A stretch of DNA of 64,000 bases from Melastoma dodecandrum. Lineage: Eukaryota; Streptophyta; Magnoliopsida; Myrtales; Melastomataceae. The translations under genes were made by a program, and so were the position numbers. The first letter of the stretch is position 1, and each line of letters opens with the position of its first letter. Positions 32,631 through 42,740 of this stretch are shown here, in pieces. The notes under the pieces are model-generated. The model was given only the letters and a program-made list of their open reading frames with translations. It had not been told where the DNA came from and searched no databases. Where the stretch lies: the NCBI GenBank assembly GCA_029817715.1, contig JARUPY010000078.1:47101-111100 (forward strand). Reading direction: 5' to 3'.

Positions 32631-33011
32631 TCAGGCCACACCGGCAATGAGGGGCAGTGCCGCCACGATCATAAGCGCAGCGGTTGCACCGTGGATGCCG
32701 AAGGCGGCCTTTGTCGAGCCCTTCGCAGCCAGGATCACCGACATGTCGCCAACCGCGATCAGCGACTGAACGAGAAGCACGATGCCGACGGTGCGCAGGT
32801 CGCACAACGCGATCACCGCGAGCACCGCCATGCCCGCCACGACGTCGCGCACGCCCTTCAGCCGCAACCACCAGGCGATGTTTTGACCCTCCTCGGGCTG
32901 GGGAAGGCCGAAGCTTGGCGCGATCCCGCGCGGATCGCGAAGATAGGAGACGCCGATGACGATGATGCCGGCCGCCGCCAGCACGGCCACGCCGAGAGAA
33001 AACCAATGCAT
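32631..33011 (-). CDS. DUF4267-like small integral membrane protein
   Basis: This 126-residue protein is predicted to have four TM helices (residues 3-20, 52-72, 75-95 and 105-125). The pattern of RDPRGIAPSFGLP, followed by WLRLKGVRDVVAGMAVLAVI and a GDMSVILAAKG segment, is that of the DUF4267 family. AAGGAGAC precedes the ATG at 33011. Function is not known. It is divergent from the TetR-family gene across a short region with a palindrome, so it is the likely regulated target. Confidence 0.82.
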   Translation of the reverse strand: MHWFSLGVAVLAAAGIIVIGVSYLRDPRGIAPSFGLPQPEEGQNIAWWLRLKGVRDVVAGMAVLAVIALCDLRTVGIVLLVQSLIAVGDMSVILAAKGSTKAAFGIHGATAALMIVAALPLIAGVA

Positions 33012-33038
33012 GAGCTGTCTCCTTGATATCTGCTACAT

Positions 33039-33057
33039 AATCTATCAATGCTAGATT
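33039..33057. promoter_or_regulatory. candidate TetR operator
   Basis: AATCTA-TCAATGC-TAGATT is a perfect six-base inverted repeat with a seven-base spacer in the 89-base divergent region between the DUF4267 and TetR genes. Its length and location fit a TetR-family operator controlling both. Confidence 0.55.
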
Positions 33058-33100
33058 TCAAGTCGTGATCCGGGGTTGCCGTCGGGCTGGAGGCGGGTCA

Positions 33101-33670
33101 GTGGGCGTGGCGGAGCGGAAGGGCAGGGAGCGGGCGGAGCGCGAAGGGCGGATCGTCGCGGTGGCCGAGTCGGTCGCCGAGGCCGAGGGCTGGCCGGCCG
33201 TCACGATCCGCCGCCTCGCGAACGAGATCGAGTACAGCCAACCCGTGCTCTATTCCCACTTCGCCAACCGCGACGCGATCGTGGCTGCTGTTGCGCTGGA
33301 CGGATTTCGTCGGCTCGCCAACGTTCTGCGCGACAGTGCGGCGACCGCCGCATCCCGACGGGCGGCGGCGCTCACGGCGGCTTCGGCGTACCTCGCCTTC
33401 GCCGGTCAGCACCCCGCCTTGTATGAAGCGATGTTCACGCTGCCGACCTCGCTGCGCTTCGCCCATGCCGAGACCCCGCCTGAACTGAAGGCAGCGTTCG
33501 CCGCGCTCGCAGCCGCATCGGCGCCCGAGATCGACGACGATGGCGCTCATACCGAAACGTTCTGGGCCGCCCTGCACGGCCTGGCAGAATTGGAGCGCTC
33601 GGAACGCATTCGGGTCGCGGCGCGAGAGGAGCGTCTAGCCCTCCTCGTCGGCGCCCTGATCAAGCCCTAG
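33101..33670 (+). CDS. TetR-family transcriptional regulator
   Basis: This 189-residue regulator has an N-terminal HTH (VTIRRLANEIEYSQPVLYSH, then FANRDAIVAAV) and a mainly helical ligand domain of the WHG/TetR_C type. The start is taken as GTG at 33101, where GGAGG at 33089-33093 is 7 bases away. It is divergent from the DUF4267 gene and probably represses it through the palindrome at 33039. Ligand unknown. Confidence 0.86.
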   Translation: MGVAERKGRERAEREGRIVAVAESVAEAEGWPAVTIRRLANEIEYSQPVLYSHFANRDAIVAAVALDGFRRLANVLRDSAATAASRRAAALTAASAYLAFAGQHPALYEAMFTLPTSLRFAHAETPPELKAAFAALAAASAPEIDDDGAHTETFWAALHGLAELERSERIRVAAREERLALLVGALIKP

Positions 33671-33834
33671 CCTCGGCCGAGACGTTTCGGACAGACGTTC
33701 TTGCGATTGTCCGCTCCGAGCGGCGACGCTCACCGAAGGGACCTCGCAATCACATCGGTACCAGGCGCCGTGTGCCTGGTGCTATGATCCCTCCCACCGA
33801 TGCCGCCGGTGCTGCGTCGGACGGAGGCCGGGCC

Positions 33835-34245
33835 ATGGTCGACAACGCATCTCCAGATCGCCCCAGCAGCTATACCGAGCATGTTAGCGCGCACGGGTTT
33901 GCCGCGACGGTCGCTCGCCTCGAGGAGGCGATCGCGCAGGCCGGCCTCACCATTTTCGCCCGGATCGATCACGCGGGCGCCGCACGCGACGTGGGCCTCG
34001 CCATGCCGCCGACGCTCGTCCTGATCTACGGCAATCCGCGCGGCGGCACGCCGATCATGCTGGCGGCGCCGCAAGCCGCGCTCGACCTGCCGCTGCGCGT
34101 CCTCGTTCGAGAGGGTGCGGACGGCCGCGTGCATGTCGGCTTCCATCCCATCGTCGAGACCCTGCGCACCGCAGGCGTCGCTGCAGACCTCGCGGCTCGG
34201 CTCGCGCCCGCGCAGGCTCTGCTCGTCGAGGGCGTGAGGACATGA
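33835..34245 (+). CDS. DUF302-domain protein
   Basis: This 136-residue protein is a single DUF302 domain: FAATVARLEEAIAQAGLTIF, RIDHAGAARDVGLAMPPTLV, and YGNPRGGTPIM with the L-D-L-P-L-R-V strand. The start at 33835 has GGAGG 7 bases upstream; earlier ATGs exist but add a low-complexity leader. DUF302 proteins are small cytosolic or periplasmic proteins of unknown function, often near redox or heavy-metal genes. The stop overlaps the SLAC1-type channel gene by 4 bases, so they form an operon. Confidence 0.82.
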   Translation: MVDNASPDRPSSYTEHVSAHGFAATVARLEEAIAQAGLTIFARIDHAGAARDVGLAMPPTLVLIYGNPRGGTPIMLAAPQAALDLPLRVLVREGADGRVHVGFHPIVETLRTAGVAADLAARLAPAQALLVEGVRT

Positions 34246-35264
34246 CCGAAGCCGTTCTCCAACCCGACAACGCAGAAGACCGCGTCGTCGCGCCGAGGCG
34301 CTACAAGCTCTCCATCGATTATCTGCCGGTCGGCCTGTTCGGCTCGGTGATGGGCCTGACCGGGCTCAGCGTCGCCTGGCGCCTCGCGCACGGCGTCTTC
34401 GGCACGCCGCTCTGGATCGCGACGGCGATCGGGGTAATCGGCGTCGTCGTCTTCGTGGCGGTGGCCGCGGGCTACGGCCTCAAGGCGGCGACGGCGCCGG
34501 AGGCGGTGGCGCAGGAGTTCCGCCATCCCATCGCGGGCAGCCTGTTCGGCACGCCGCTGATCAGCCTGCTGCTTCTGCCGATCACGCTCGCGCCCTTCGC
34601 GCTTCGCTTGGCGCAAGGGCTCTGGATCGTCGGCGCGATCGGCATGTTCGCCTTCGCGTGGCTCATGGTGACGCGCTGGATGAGCGACCGGCAGCAGGCC
34701 GCGCATGCGACGCCGGCCTGGATCGTGCCGGTGGTCGGCCTCCTCGACGTTCCCCTGGCCCTTCCCGTGCTCGGCCTGCCGCCGATGCACGGCCTCATGG
34801 TCGCCTCGCTGGCGATCGGGCTCTTCTTCGCGATCCCGCTGTTCACCTTGATCTTCTCGCGCGTCGTGTTCGAGCCGCCAATGCCGGACGCGCTGCTCCC
34901 TTCGCTGCTCATCCTCATCGCGCCGTTCGCGGTCGGCGTGTCCACCTACGTGGTCACGACCGGCACGTTCGATCTGTTCGCGCAGGCGCTGTTCATGCTC
35001 ACCCTGTTCGTGCTGGCGGTGCTGCTCAACCGCCTGCGATACCTCGTGGTATGCTGTCCGTTCCGTGTTTCCTGGTGGGCGGTGAGCTTTCCGCTTGCGG
35101 CCTCCGCCATCGCGAGCCTGCGGTACGCAACAGCGCAGCCCTCGTGGACGGCGCAGATAATCTCGGTTCTGCTGCTGACGTTGGCCAGCGTGACCATCGG
35201 CGCGCTGCTGGTGCGCACGCTTGTCGGCATCGTCCGCGGCGAGCTGAGGACGCTGAGCACTTAG
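34242..35264 (+). CDS. SLAC1/TehA-family anion channel
   Basis: This 340-residue inner-membrane protein has ten predicted TM helices. The N-terminal YLPVGLFGSVMGLTGLSVAWR is the family signature around the pore helix, and later helices such as LIFSRVVFEPPMPDALLPSL agree with SLAC1/TehA (tellurite-resistance/dicarboxylate transporter family). Members act as anion channels or C4-dicarboxylate/malate exporters. It is coupled by overlap to the DUF302 gene upstream. No transport substrate can be read from the sequence. Confidence 0.88.
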   Translation: MTEAVLQPDNAEDRVVAPRRYKLSIDYLPVGLFGSVMGLTGLSVAWRLAHGVFGTPLWIATAIGVIGVVVFVAVAAGYGLKAATAPEAVAQEFRHPIAGSLFGTPLISLLLLPITLAPFALRLAQGLWIVGAIGMFAFAWLMVTRWMSDRQQAAHATPAWIVPVVGLLDVPLALPVLGLPPMHGLMVASLAIGLFFAIPLFTLIFSRVVFEPPMPDALLPSLLILIAPFAVGVSTYVVTTGTFDLFAQALFMLTLFVLAVLLNRLRYLVVCCPFRVSWWAVSFPLAASAIASLRYATAQPSWTAQIISVLLLTLASVTIGALLVRTLVGIVRGELRTLST

Positions 35265-35281
35265 TTCTCCGCGCCTGTGCT

Positions 35282-38200
35282 TTACGCGCCGTCGTGATTG
35301 GCGGGACGCACGCCGGCGGCTGTCGCGATGAGAACGGCCTCGGGCAGGGTTCGGGCACCGAGCGCTTCCATGACCCGGGCGCGGTGGATCTCCACCGTGC
35401 GCGGGCTCAGCCCCAGCGTGCGCGCGATGGTCTTGTTGGTGCCGCCCGCGAGCAAGCCCTCCAGCACGGCGCGCTCGCGCGGGGAGAGCATTGCAATCTT
35501 GCTGCGGGCGTCGTCATCCTTGCGCGCCCGATCGGCCTCGGCGTCGATTTCGGCGAGCGCCGTTCTGACGGCGAAAAGCAACCCCTCCGGCGTCCACGGG
35601 GCTTCGAGAAAGTCGACTGCGCCCGCATTCATGACGCGAACCCCGAAGCCGACATCTCCCCCGCTCGACCCGAGCGCGACGACCGGCAAATGCTCGCGGG
35701 CCGCCCTCAGCCCGCTTGCGACGGCAAGGCCGCCGGCGTCCTGCAGATTGAACACGACGCAGCCGGGCACGAGCGAACCCGCCATCCTGAGGAAGGCTTG
35801 ACCGCTCGCGAAGGCCCGAACCTCGTAGCCCGCATTCTGCAGCGTGCCGACAAGGCCGCGCCGGGTGGCGTCATCGGCCGCGACCACATAGGCGCGCAGA
35901 CCCGTGTCGATCGTGACGTCCTGTGCGATCCCGCCGGCGGATCGGATGCGTCCGTCGAGGCTGGGGATCGGGAAGAACGTGTCGCGGATGCGGCGCACCG
36001 CATGGTCCGAGGCGCGCTGGATGCGGTACTCCAAGGCGAGCGTCTCGCCGGCTTTGACCCGCTCCAGCGCCTGCTCGGCCGCGGCGCGGTCGTCTGGATG
36101 AACGCTGACGAGCCAGCCCGCGATATCCGGCATGTGCTCGGGGGGCATGCCCCACACCTGCGTGAAGGCGGGGCTGAGATAGTCGAGCGCGCCGCTCTCG
36201 AGATCGGCGAGCCAGAGGACGTCCGCCGTATGTTCCGCGAAGCGCCGGAACCGCTCCTCGCTGTCGCGCAGCGCCGCCTCGGCCAGCTTCTGCTCGGTCA
36301 CCTCGAGCGCCGCCCCCGTGAACCCCACCGGGCGGCCATTCTCGAACGTGGTTCGACCGTAGGTTGCAATCCATCTTTCGACTGAGTCCTCGATCCCGAT
36401 CACGCGGTACTCGACGTGGTAGACGCCATCCCCGGCGGGATCGACACACCGGCGCACGGCGTCCTCGACCCGTCGCCGATCCTCGGGATGGATGGCGGAC
36501 AGCCACACGTCGTATCCGATAGGTGCTTCCGGCGGCAGTCCCCACATGGCCTTGAGCCGGGCATCCCATTCCAAAGCGCCTGTAGCCGGATCCCAGCTGT
36601 AGGGGGACAGGCCGACGAGATCGATGGCAGCCTGTAGGCGCGCCTCGCTGCGACGGGACCGCGCGGCTGCCGCGCGGCGCAACCGCGCCAGCATGAGATG
36701 GGTGTCGACCCGCGCCAAGAGCTCGCGCGCGGAAAACGGTTTGACGAGGTAGTCGTCGACCCCGGTCCCCAGACCTTCGATGCGCGCATCCTCGGCCGCG
36801 CGAGCGGATAGCAGGATGCTCGGGACATCGGTAAACCGCGGATCCCGCCGCAGCGCTGCCGCAAGCTCGAGACCGTTCAGCCCGGGCATCATGACGTCCG
36901 ACAAGACGAGATCCGGGGGCTGGCGCTTGGCCGCCGCGAGCGCCGCCGTGCCGTCGGCGACCGCCTCGATCGTCCAACCGCGCTTCGTCAGCAGGCGGTC
37001 GAGGTAGCCGCGCATGTCGGCATTGTCGTCGGCCAGCAGGATGCGCGCTTCCAGCGGCTCGTTCGGCGGGCCGATGAATTCCGCATCCTCGAACGAGCGC
37101 GAGCTTTCCTCGACGCGCATTTCGGCTGGCGTCGGAAGCCAGCGCAGCGCTTCGTTGACGAAGGCTTTGGCTTGGCTCGCGGTGGAGGGGAGGCTGCGCG
37201 CGCCGCCGATGCGTTCAGCCGGCAGATGGTCTACCCCGAATGGAACGGTCACCGCGAAGGTCGTGCCGTGACCTTCTCGGCTCTCGACCGCGATCGTGCC
37301 GCCATGCAGCCGAACCAGTTCCTGCACGAGGGTGAGGCCGATGCCGCTCCCCTCGTGGGATCGGCTTCTCGAATGTTCGACGCGGTGGAACCGCTCGAAG
37401 ATGCGCGGCAGCTCCGCGGCTGGAATCCCGGTGCCGGTGTCGCTCACCCGCAACGCGGCGCCGCGCGGCGTGGCCGTCAGACGCACGGTGATGCAGCCGT
37501 CGAAGGTGAACTTGAAGGCGTTGGAGACAAGATTGAGAACAATCTTTTCCCACATGTCGTGATCGACATAGACCGGCATGGGGAGCGGCTCGCAGGCAAT
37601 CTCGAGGCGCAAGCCGGCGCGGTCGCACGCCGAGGTGAAGCTGGAGGCCAGTTCCGCCGTGTGCCGTGCGAGATCGCAAGGTTCGAAAGAGGCTTGGGTT
37701 CGGCCCGCCTCGATCCGCGAGAAGTCGAGCAACGTGTTGACGAGCTTGAGCAGGCGCAGGCTGTTGCGGTGCGCGACCGCAGCCAGTTCGCGCGCGTCCT
37801 GCGCGAGCGCTGCATCGGCTTTGGCCAGCAGCTCCTCGAGCGGACCGAGCATCAGCGTCAAAGGGGTGCGGAACTCGTGGCTGACGCTCGAAAAGAAGGC
37901 GGTTTTCGCCCGATCGAGCTCGGCCAGGGCCTCGGCCTGCCGGCGTTCATCCTCGAGAATTCGCGCATCCGAAATGGTCGTCGCGACGTGACCGGCTACG
38001 AGATCGAGAAAGCTGCGATAGTCGGCGTCGAGGACGCGCCGCGGACTGACTCCGACGATGAGAAAGCCCGCCAGCCTCTGTTGGCTGGAGCTTTTCAACG
38101 GCAGGACGAATGCCGTGTCCACGAGGTCCGGCCAAAGCGCCATCTTGAATTGCCAGCCCCGCCTTGGAAGATCGGTGACCTCCGCGGCCTGACCCGTCTC

Positions 38201-38977
38201 GGCGACGAGGCCGAGCGGCCAGGACTCGCCTTCCGTTACGGCACTCTCGATCGGATGGATCGCCGGAAACGCAGCGTTCCCACCGTGCAGGTGTGCGCCT
38301 GCCACCCGTCGCGCGGACGAACCCTCTTCGTTGAGCAGGTAGAGCGCAGCGAAGGGGATATCCAAAGGGTTGCCATCCAGCACCTCGGCCGCTGCGCGGC
38401 ACGCGCCGTCGACGGTCCGATGCTCGGCGCTTCGTTCTCCAAGATGGCGCAAGGTCGAAAGCCGCCGTTCCCGGACGACTTCTTCGGTCGTCTCGTAGCA
38501 GGCGCAGAAGACACCCTCGATGCTGACGCCGGCCTCATCGAGGATCGGGCTGTAGCCGAAGGTGACGTAGACCTCCTCGTGAGGTACCTTTCGGGCGAAG
38601 AACATCTGGTAGTGCTCGACCCAGGTCGCCCTTCCGGCTTGCACCTCGTCATGCATCGACGCGATCGCCGGCCAGATCTCGCCCCAGGCAGTCCTGCCAG
38701 GCTCGCCAAGCATGGCCGGATGCTTGGCTGCTCCTAAAAAAGGGATGTAGGCGTCGTTGTAGATGATCCTCAACTCGGACCCGAGCCAAAGCAAAATCGG
38801 GAATTGCGAGTTCAGGCAAATGCTGACGGCGGTCTTGATGCTTCGCGACCAGGTTTCCGGCAGGCCGAGCGGCGTGGTCGACCAGTCTTTTTCGCGCATG
38901 AGCGCGCCAAGCTCGCCGCCGCCGGCGAGGAAAGCTAAGGCGTTCTCACCAGGTAATGCAGACGCCTTGGAAGTCAT
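35282..38977 (-). CDS. hybrid sensor kinase with internal REC and C-terminal FixJ-like module
   Basis: This large (1231-residue) soluble multidomain protein has PAS-like and GAF-like sensors in residues 1-340, then HisKA with [12 protein letters not shown] (phosphorylated His367) and an HATPase domain with the N box [12 protein letters not shown] and G boxes DTGTGIP and [10 protein letters not shown] receiver near 660-780 has LSDVMMPG with Asp about 695 and KPFS. Two PAS_3-type domains lie around 790-1020. The C-terminus is FixJ-like: a receiver fold (1035-1150) and a LuxR-type HTH ([20 protein letters not shown], then [20 protein letters not shown]). In that last receiver the expected phospho-Asp is Asn1077 (VVFNLQD), so it cannot be phosphorylated normally. 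It is thus a one-protein sensor and transcription factor. No membrane segment is seen. Confidence 0.9.
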   Translation of the reverse strand: MTSKASALPGENALAFLAGGGELGALMREKDWSTTPLGLPETWSRSIKTAVSICLNSQFPILLWLGSELRIIYNDAYIPFLGAAKHPAMLGEPGRTAWGEIWPAIASMHDEVQAGRATWVEHYQMFFARKVPHEEVYVTFGYSPILDEAGVSIEGVFCACYETTEEVVRERRLSTLRHLGERSAEHRTVDGACRAAAEVLDGNPLDIPFAALYLLNEEGSSARRVAGAHLHGGNAAFPAIHPIESAVTEGESWPLGLVAETGQAAEVTDLPRRGWQFKMALWPDLVDTAFVLPLKSSSQQRLAGFLIVGVSPRRVLDADYRSFLDLVAGHVATTISDARILEDERRQAEALAELDRAKTAFFSSVSHEFRTPLTLMLGPLEELLAKADAALAQDARELAAVAHRNSLRLLKLVNTLLDFSRIEAGRTQASFEPCDLARHTAELASSFTSACDRAGLRLEIACEPLPMPVYVDHDMWEKIVLNLVSNAFKFTFDGCITVRLTATPRGAALRVSDTGTGIPAAELPRIFERFHRVEHSRSRSHEGSGIGLTLVQELVRLHGGTIAVESREGHGTTFAVTVPFGVDHLPAERIGGARSLPSTASQAKAFVNEALRWLPTPAEMRVEESSRSFEDAEFIGPPNEPLEARILLADDNADMRGYLDRLLTKRGWTIEAVADGTAALAAAKRQPPDLVLSDVMMPGLNGLELAAALRRDPRFTDVPSILLSARAAEDARIEGLGTGVDDYLVKPFSARELLARVDTHLMLARLRRAAAARSRRSEARLQAAIDLVGLSPYSWDPATGALEWDARLKAMWGLPPEAPIGYDVWLSAIHPEDRRRVEDAVRRCVDPAGDGVYHVEYRVIGIEDSVERWIATYGRTTFENGRPVGFTGAALEVTEQKLAEAALRDSEERFRRFAEHTADVLWLADLESGALDYLSPAFTQVWGMPPEHMPDIAGWLVSVHPDDRAAAEQALERVKAGETLALEYRIQRASDHAVRRIRDTFFPIPSLDGRIRSAGGIAQDVTIDTGLRAYVVAADDATRRGLVGTLQNAGYEVRAFASGQAFLRMAGSLVPGCVVFNLQDAGGLAVASGLRAAREHLPVVALGSSGGDVGFGVRVMNAGAVDFLEAPWTPEGLLFAVRTALAEIDAEADRARKDDDARSKIAMLSPRERAVLEGLLAGGTNKTIARTLGLSPRTVEIHRARVMEALGARTLPEAVLIATAAGVRPANHDGA

Positions 38978-39393
38978 CGGTCTTCCACCAGCCGCATCGG
39001 GGCCGGATTACTACACTCACCTTCAGGCAAAACCTAGGAGACTTTGGGGGAGGGCGACCGAAGCCGGCGCCTCGAACGGACGCTAGGGTCCATAGTCGAT
39101 CGTTGATAATGCAGGACATACAATGATCTCCATTGAGCCCTGCGGCAGCGGTGCCAGGCTGCGTGCAGGATCGCGTCCAAGGTGCCTTATCGTAAAGAAA
39201 CTCTATACTTTCGCGTGAGGAAAACCCTCTGAAAATATCTGCAGTAGCAGATCCGTCGCGCGAAGTAGTTGCCGGGGCGACGGTCAAGCTCATGCCCGGG
39301 GCGTCAGCCGGGATCGGCGCTTGCAGCGGACCGCTCGCGCCGCACATCACCCGCACATTTGCCGCCTCAGGGCAGGCGGCATTGGCGGCGACT
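38978..39393. other. intergenic, no gene supported
   Basis: About 415 bases lie between the kinase start and the convergent end of the DJ-1-family gene. I find no gene, and no clear hairpin with T-run. The promoter of the kinase gene should lie near 38990-39100. Confidence 0.4.
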
Positions 39394-40023
39394 TCAGCGA
39401 AGCTCGGTCGCGTCGTTGGTCATGGGTGGAGCGCCAACCATATGGCCCGACCGGATCGGCGGCGGCGCGCTGATGGACGTGCGCGCGCACTGCGTCAGGC
39501 TGATCTGGAAGAAGGTCAGCATCCTCCTGATGAAGCCATCGAGATCCTCGTATGGGCCAGGATCGGCGCTCGCCATCGTTGTGCTTTGAGACCAGACGAT
39601 GTTGGACGGGAGCAGGGGCTCCGGCATCAGCCGGCCCCGCAGGATGCTGCCTCTGTGCACGAGCAGCCAGCGATCGCTGCACAGCGACGCGATGGGGCGA
39701 CCGAGATCGAAGAAGCTCTTGACGAAGTCGGCGGCTCGAGGATCGACGAAAACGGCTTCCGGATCGATGACGGTCCCCGGAAGATACAAGGCATCGTAGG
39801 CCGGATGGACATCGCAGATATGCCGTTCGACGGCGGTGTAATATCCGTCGCCCGAAGGGTTCCAGCTGCAAATCAGATCGTCTCGCGTCGATGACACGAC
39901 GACCGTGCTCGCGCCCGCGTCCCTGAGACCGCCTCTACCTTCCTGGAAACGACGCTGCTCGAACCCGTCGATCGCCAGTATCGCGACCTTGCAACCCGAT
40001 AATGCAGGCATCCTGTCCTCCAC
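39394..40023 (-). CDS. DJ-1/PfpI family protein, copy 2 (divergent)
   Basis: This 209-residue protein has the DJ-1/PfpI fold: VAILAIDGFEQ, DALYLPGTVIDPEAVFVDPR, and SLCSDRWLLVHRG, where the nucleophile Cys is retained but the following His of the usual C-H-G elbow is replaced by Ser. The Glu that normally supports the Cys is displaced (FEQRRFQEGR). It may therefore be catalytically altered. Its C-terminal 50 residues are atypical for the family. The start could be 40023 or the second ATG at 40011. It is distantly related to the proteins at 31524 and 45011. Confidence 0.75.
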   Translation of the reverse strand: MEDRMPALSGCKVAILAIDGFEQRRFQEGRGGLRDAGASTVVVSSTRDDLICSWNPSGDGYYTAVERHICDVHPAYDALYLPGTVIDPEAVFVDPRAADFVKSFFDLGRPIASLCSDRWLLVHRGSILRGRLMPEPLLPSNIVWSQSTTMASADPGPYEDLDGFIRRMLTFFQISLTQCARTSISAPPPIRSGHMVGAPPMTNDATELR

Positions 40024-40073
40024 GCCTTCCGGCTGGTGACGACTCCGCGAAGCCGATATTTGGAGGTTACGTG

Positions 40074-40301
40074 ATGTTTATCCCAACGCATGCGGTGATT
40101 GCCGTAGGGCGATCCTGTACTTTGATCGTGCGAGGTTCGCACCGGCGCCCAACAGATCGGGTATCTCTTGTTCTCGCGCCAGAAGATGGTGGCCTTACCT
40201 TTCGCGCGATTGAGAAGCCTTGTCGCTCATTTCGAGCAGAAAAGGAGCGGACGTCAGCTCGCGGTTGTGTTGAAGCTCCGAGAACCTCGCCAGCGCTGTG
40301 A
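40074..40301 (+). CDS. short hypothetical protein
   Basis: A 75-codon frame starting at ATG 40074 has GGAGG at 40062-40066, 7 bases upstream, in the gap before the ABM-like gene. The protein is basic with a Cys pair, and I recognise no family. The ribosome site is the only support, so it may not be a real gene. Confidence 0.35.
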   Translation: MFIPTHAVIAVGRSCTLIVRGSHRRPTDRVSLVLAPEDGGLTFRAIEKPCRSFRAEKERTSARGCVEAPRTSPAL

Positions 40302-40489
40302 AAAGCTCGACGAGGCGAGACTTTCGTCCAAGCATCGACGAGCTGCACGAGGTCAAATATCGGCATTGCAGGGCACGACTGTGCGCCATCCCGGATATCA
40401 TTACGGAGATCGCCTTAGGCATCACCTCAATTGCCTTGCGTCGGCGCCGCCGGAAATATTGTGCGGTCAACGCAGCTCAGGAGGCACTC

Positions 40490-40867
40490 ATGGTCAAGGT
40501 GGGTTTGTGGTTGAGGTGCGAGGCCAAGCCCGACAAGGTCGCCGACGTCGAGAAGCTCATCCGCGACGGGCTGGACATGGTCGACGCGGAGCCGGACACG
40601 AAGGTCTGGTTCGGCTTGCGCCTCGGTCCGTCGAGCTTCGGAATCTTCGATGCCTTTCCGGACGATCATGGCCGCCAATCGCATCTGTCGGGCCGTCTTG
40701 GATCGATGCTGATGGCGCGATCGGCCGAGCTCTTCACGAAGCCTCCGGAGATCGTGCCGGCGGATGTGTTGGTGACGAAGCTGCCGATCGTGTGCTCATC
40801 GCATGCGCCGCGGTTCGAGGACGCCGTTCCGGAGGCCGTCTCGCAGGACGCCGTGCCGGCCGTCTAG
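40490..40867 (+). CDS. ABM-superfamily (antibiotic biosynthesis monooxygenase-like) protein
   Basis: This 125-residue protein has the ferredoxin-like dimeric alpha/beta barrel pattern: VKVGLWLRCEAKPDKVADVE, TKVWFGLRLGPSSFGIFDAF and SHLSGRLGSMLMARSAEL. These fit the ABM/putative quinol monooxygenase superfamily. The start at 40490 has CAGGAGG just upstream. The last 35 residues are a non-domain extension. Function unknown; the gene lies immediately before a TrxR-like reductase gene. Confidence 0.7.
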   Translation: MVKVGLWLRCEAKPDKVADVEKLIRDGLDMVDAEPDTKVWFGLRLGPSSFGIFDAFPDDHGRQSHLSGRLGSMLMARSAELFTKPPEIVPADVLVTKLPIVCSSHAPRFEDAVPEAVSQDAVPAV

Positions 40868-41007
40868 CCGCGGGTAACGGGGTCCAACGATCACCGCACG
40901 CTGTCCGGCAAGCGTCCCGCCGGGACGCTCGAAAGCTGCAGGGTGGCCACTGGCCGCCCTTCCGACGCGGCCCGCCAGCGTTGGCGATCACTGCTCTGCT
41001 TGACGAG

Positions 41008-42729
41008 ATGACCATGACGACAGGCGAACCGCGACACGAGACTTGGAGCGACGGCGCGATCTTGTCACCCGGGAGCCCGCGCTACGAGCAGGCGTTTCCC
41101 ACGCTGACAGCCCGCGACATCGACTGCGTCAGGCACTTCGCCGTCGCGCGGCATTACGATGACGGCGCCTACATCTTCGAAGCCGGCAAGCCGGCGCCGG
41201 GCATGGTCGTGATCCTGTCGGGACATGTCTCGGTCACCCAGCACGACGGTCTCGGGCACGTCGCACCGATCGTCGAACAAGGGCCGGGCCAATTCCTTGC
41301 CGAGATCAACGAGCTTGCCGGGCGCCCTGCGCTCGTCGATGCCCGAGCCGAAGGCAATGTCGAGGCTCTGGTGGTCTCGCCGAGTGGACTAAGGGCGCTT
41401 CTCGCGGCCGAAGCGAACCTCGGCGAGCGCATCATGCGCGCGCTGATCCTGCGCCGCGTGAGCCTCATCCAGTTCAACGCGGGTGGCCCCGTCTTGCTCG
41501 GCACGCCGACCGCCAGCGACATGATCCGGCTGCAAGGCTTCCTCAGCCGCAACGGATACCCCTACCGCGTGCTCGACGTCCTCTCGGACCCCGAAGCCAA
41601 GGACGTGGTGGCGCGGCACGCGGCCGGCACGGCGGCCCTTCCGCTCGTGATCTGCCCGAACGGCGCGGTGCTGAGCAACCCGAGCGAGGGAGAGTTGGCG
41701 CGGGCGCTCGGCATGATCGGCGACGAGGGATCTCGGCCGCTCTACGATGTCGCCGTCGTCGGCGCAGGACCCGCCGGGTTGGCGACGGCGGTCTATGCCG
41801 CGTCCGAAGGTCTTGCGGTCATTGTTTTGGACGCGCGTGCCTACGGCGGGCAGGCCGGCGCCAGCGCGCGTATCGAGAATTATCTCGGCTTTCCCACCGG
41901 CATTTCCGGGCTCGCCTTAACCGGACGCGCCTTCGCACAAGCGCAAAAGTTCGGCGCCGAGATGATGATCCCCGTAGAGGTCAAAACCCTCGATTGCAGC
42001 CGTACCGACGGCGCCCTTCGGCTCGAGATCGAAGGCGGCGGACCCATTCGCGCGAAGACCGTCGTCGTGGCGAGCGGCGCCCGCTACCGCCGCCTCGCCG
42101 TCGCAAACCTCGAGCAATTCGAAGGGCGCGGCGTCTGGTATTGGGCCTCGCCGATCGAGGCCCGCCTTTGCATCAACGAGACGGTGATCCTCGTCGGCGG
42201 CGGCAATTCCGCCGGGCAGGCCGCCGTCTTCCTGTCGGGACATGCAGCCAGGATCATGATGCTGGTGCGCGACTCGAACCTCGCCGTCAGCATGTCCCGC
42301 TACCTCATCGATCGCATCGCCGCCGCGCCCAATATCGACGTGACGTTCGACACCGAGGTCACCGGCCTCGAAGGCACGCGAGAGAGCGGGCTGCAGCGGG
42401 TTCGATACCGCAATCGCCTGACCGGCGTGGAGGTCACGGACGCGGTGCGCAATCTGTTTTCGTTCATCGGCGCCGATCCCGCGACCGCCTGGCTCGAGGG
42501 ATGCGACGTCGGCCTGGACCAGGCTGGCTTCGTCATCACCGGCGATCCTCACGGCGGCGGTCGAGCCGGCTTCTCCCTCGAGACGACGGTCCCCGGCGTC
42601 TACGCCGTCGGCGACGTGCGATCGGGGCCCACCAAACGAGTCGGCGCTGCGATCGGCGAGGGCGCCCAGGTCGTCCAGGCGCTTCACGGCCATCTTGCGA
42701 ACACGTCGTCCTCAGCCACCAAATCTTAG
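41008..42729 (+). CDS. cyclic nucleotide-binding/TrxR-like flavoprotein
   Basis: This 573-residue protein has a cNMP-binding domain at residues ~15-140 (FPTLTARDIDCVRHFAVAR, YIFEAGKPAPGMVVILSGHV). A Trx-like linker region follows (170-240). A two-dinucleotide-binding TrxR-like domain follows from about 250, with GAGPAG at 252-257 for FAD and VGGGNSAGQAAV for NADPH. The usual redox Cys-x-x-Cys of thioredoxin reductase is absent; the region reads WYWASPIEARLC. It therefore reduces via flavin, or with a partner's thiols. The gene is followed by a UBP zinc finger gene, a pairing I know from other alphaproteobacteria. The start at 41008 is the first ATG consistent with the family; 41014 is possible. 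Confidence 0.85.
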   Translation: MTMTTGEPRHETWSDGAILSPGSPRYEQAFPTLTARDIDCVRHFAVARHYDDGAYIFEAGKPAPGMVVILSGHVSVTQHDGLGHVAPIVEQGPGQFLAEINELAGRPALVDARAEGNVEALVVSPSGLRALLAAEANLGERIMRALILRRVSLIQFNAGGPVLLGTPTASDMIRLQGFLSRNGYPYRVLDVLSDPEAKDVVARHAAGTAALPLVICPNGAVLSNPSEGELARALGMIGDEGSRPLYDVAVVGAGPAGLATAVYAASEGLAVIVLDARAYGGQAGASARIENYLGFPTGISGLALTGRAFAQAQKFGAEMMIPVEVKTLDCSRTDGALRLEIEGGGPIRAKTVVVASGARYRRLAVANLEQFEGRGVWYWASPIEARLCINETVILVGGGNSAGQAAVFLSGHAARIMMLVRDSNLAVSMSRYLIDRIAAAPNIDVTFDTEVTGLEGTRESGLQRVRYRNRLTGVEVTDAVRNLFSFIGADPATAWLEGCDVGLDQAGFVITGDPHGGGRAGFSLETTVPGVYAVGDVRSGPTKRVGAAIGEGAQVVQALHGHLANTSSSATKS

Positions 42730-42740
42730 GAAACGAGCCT

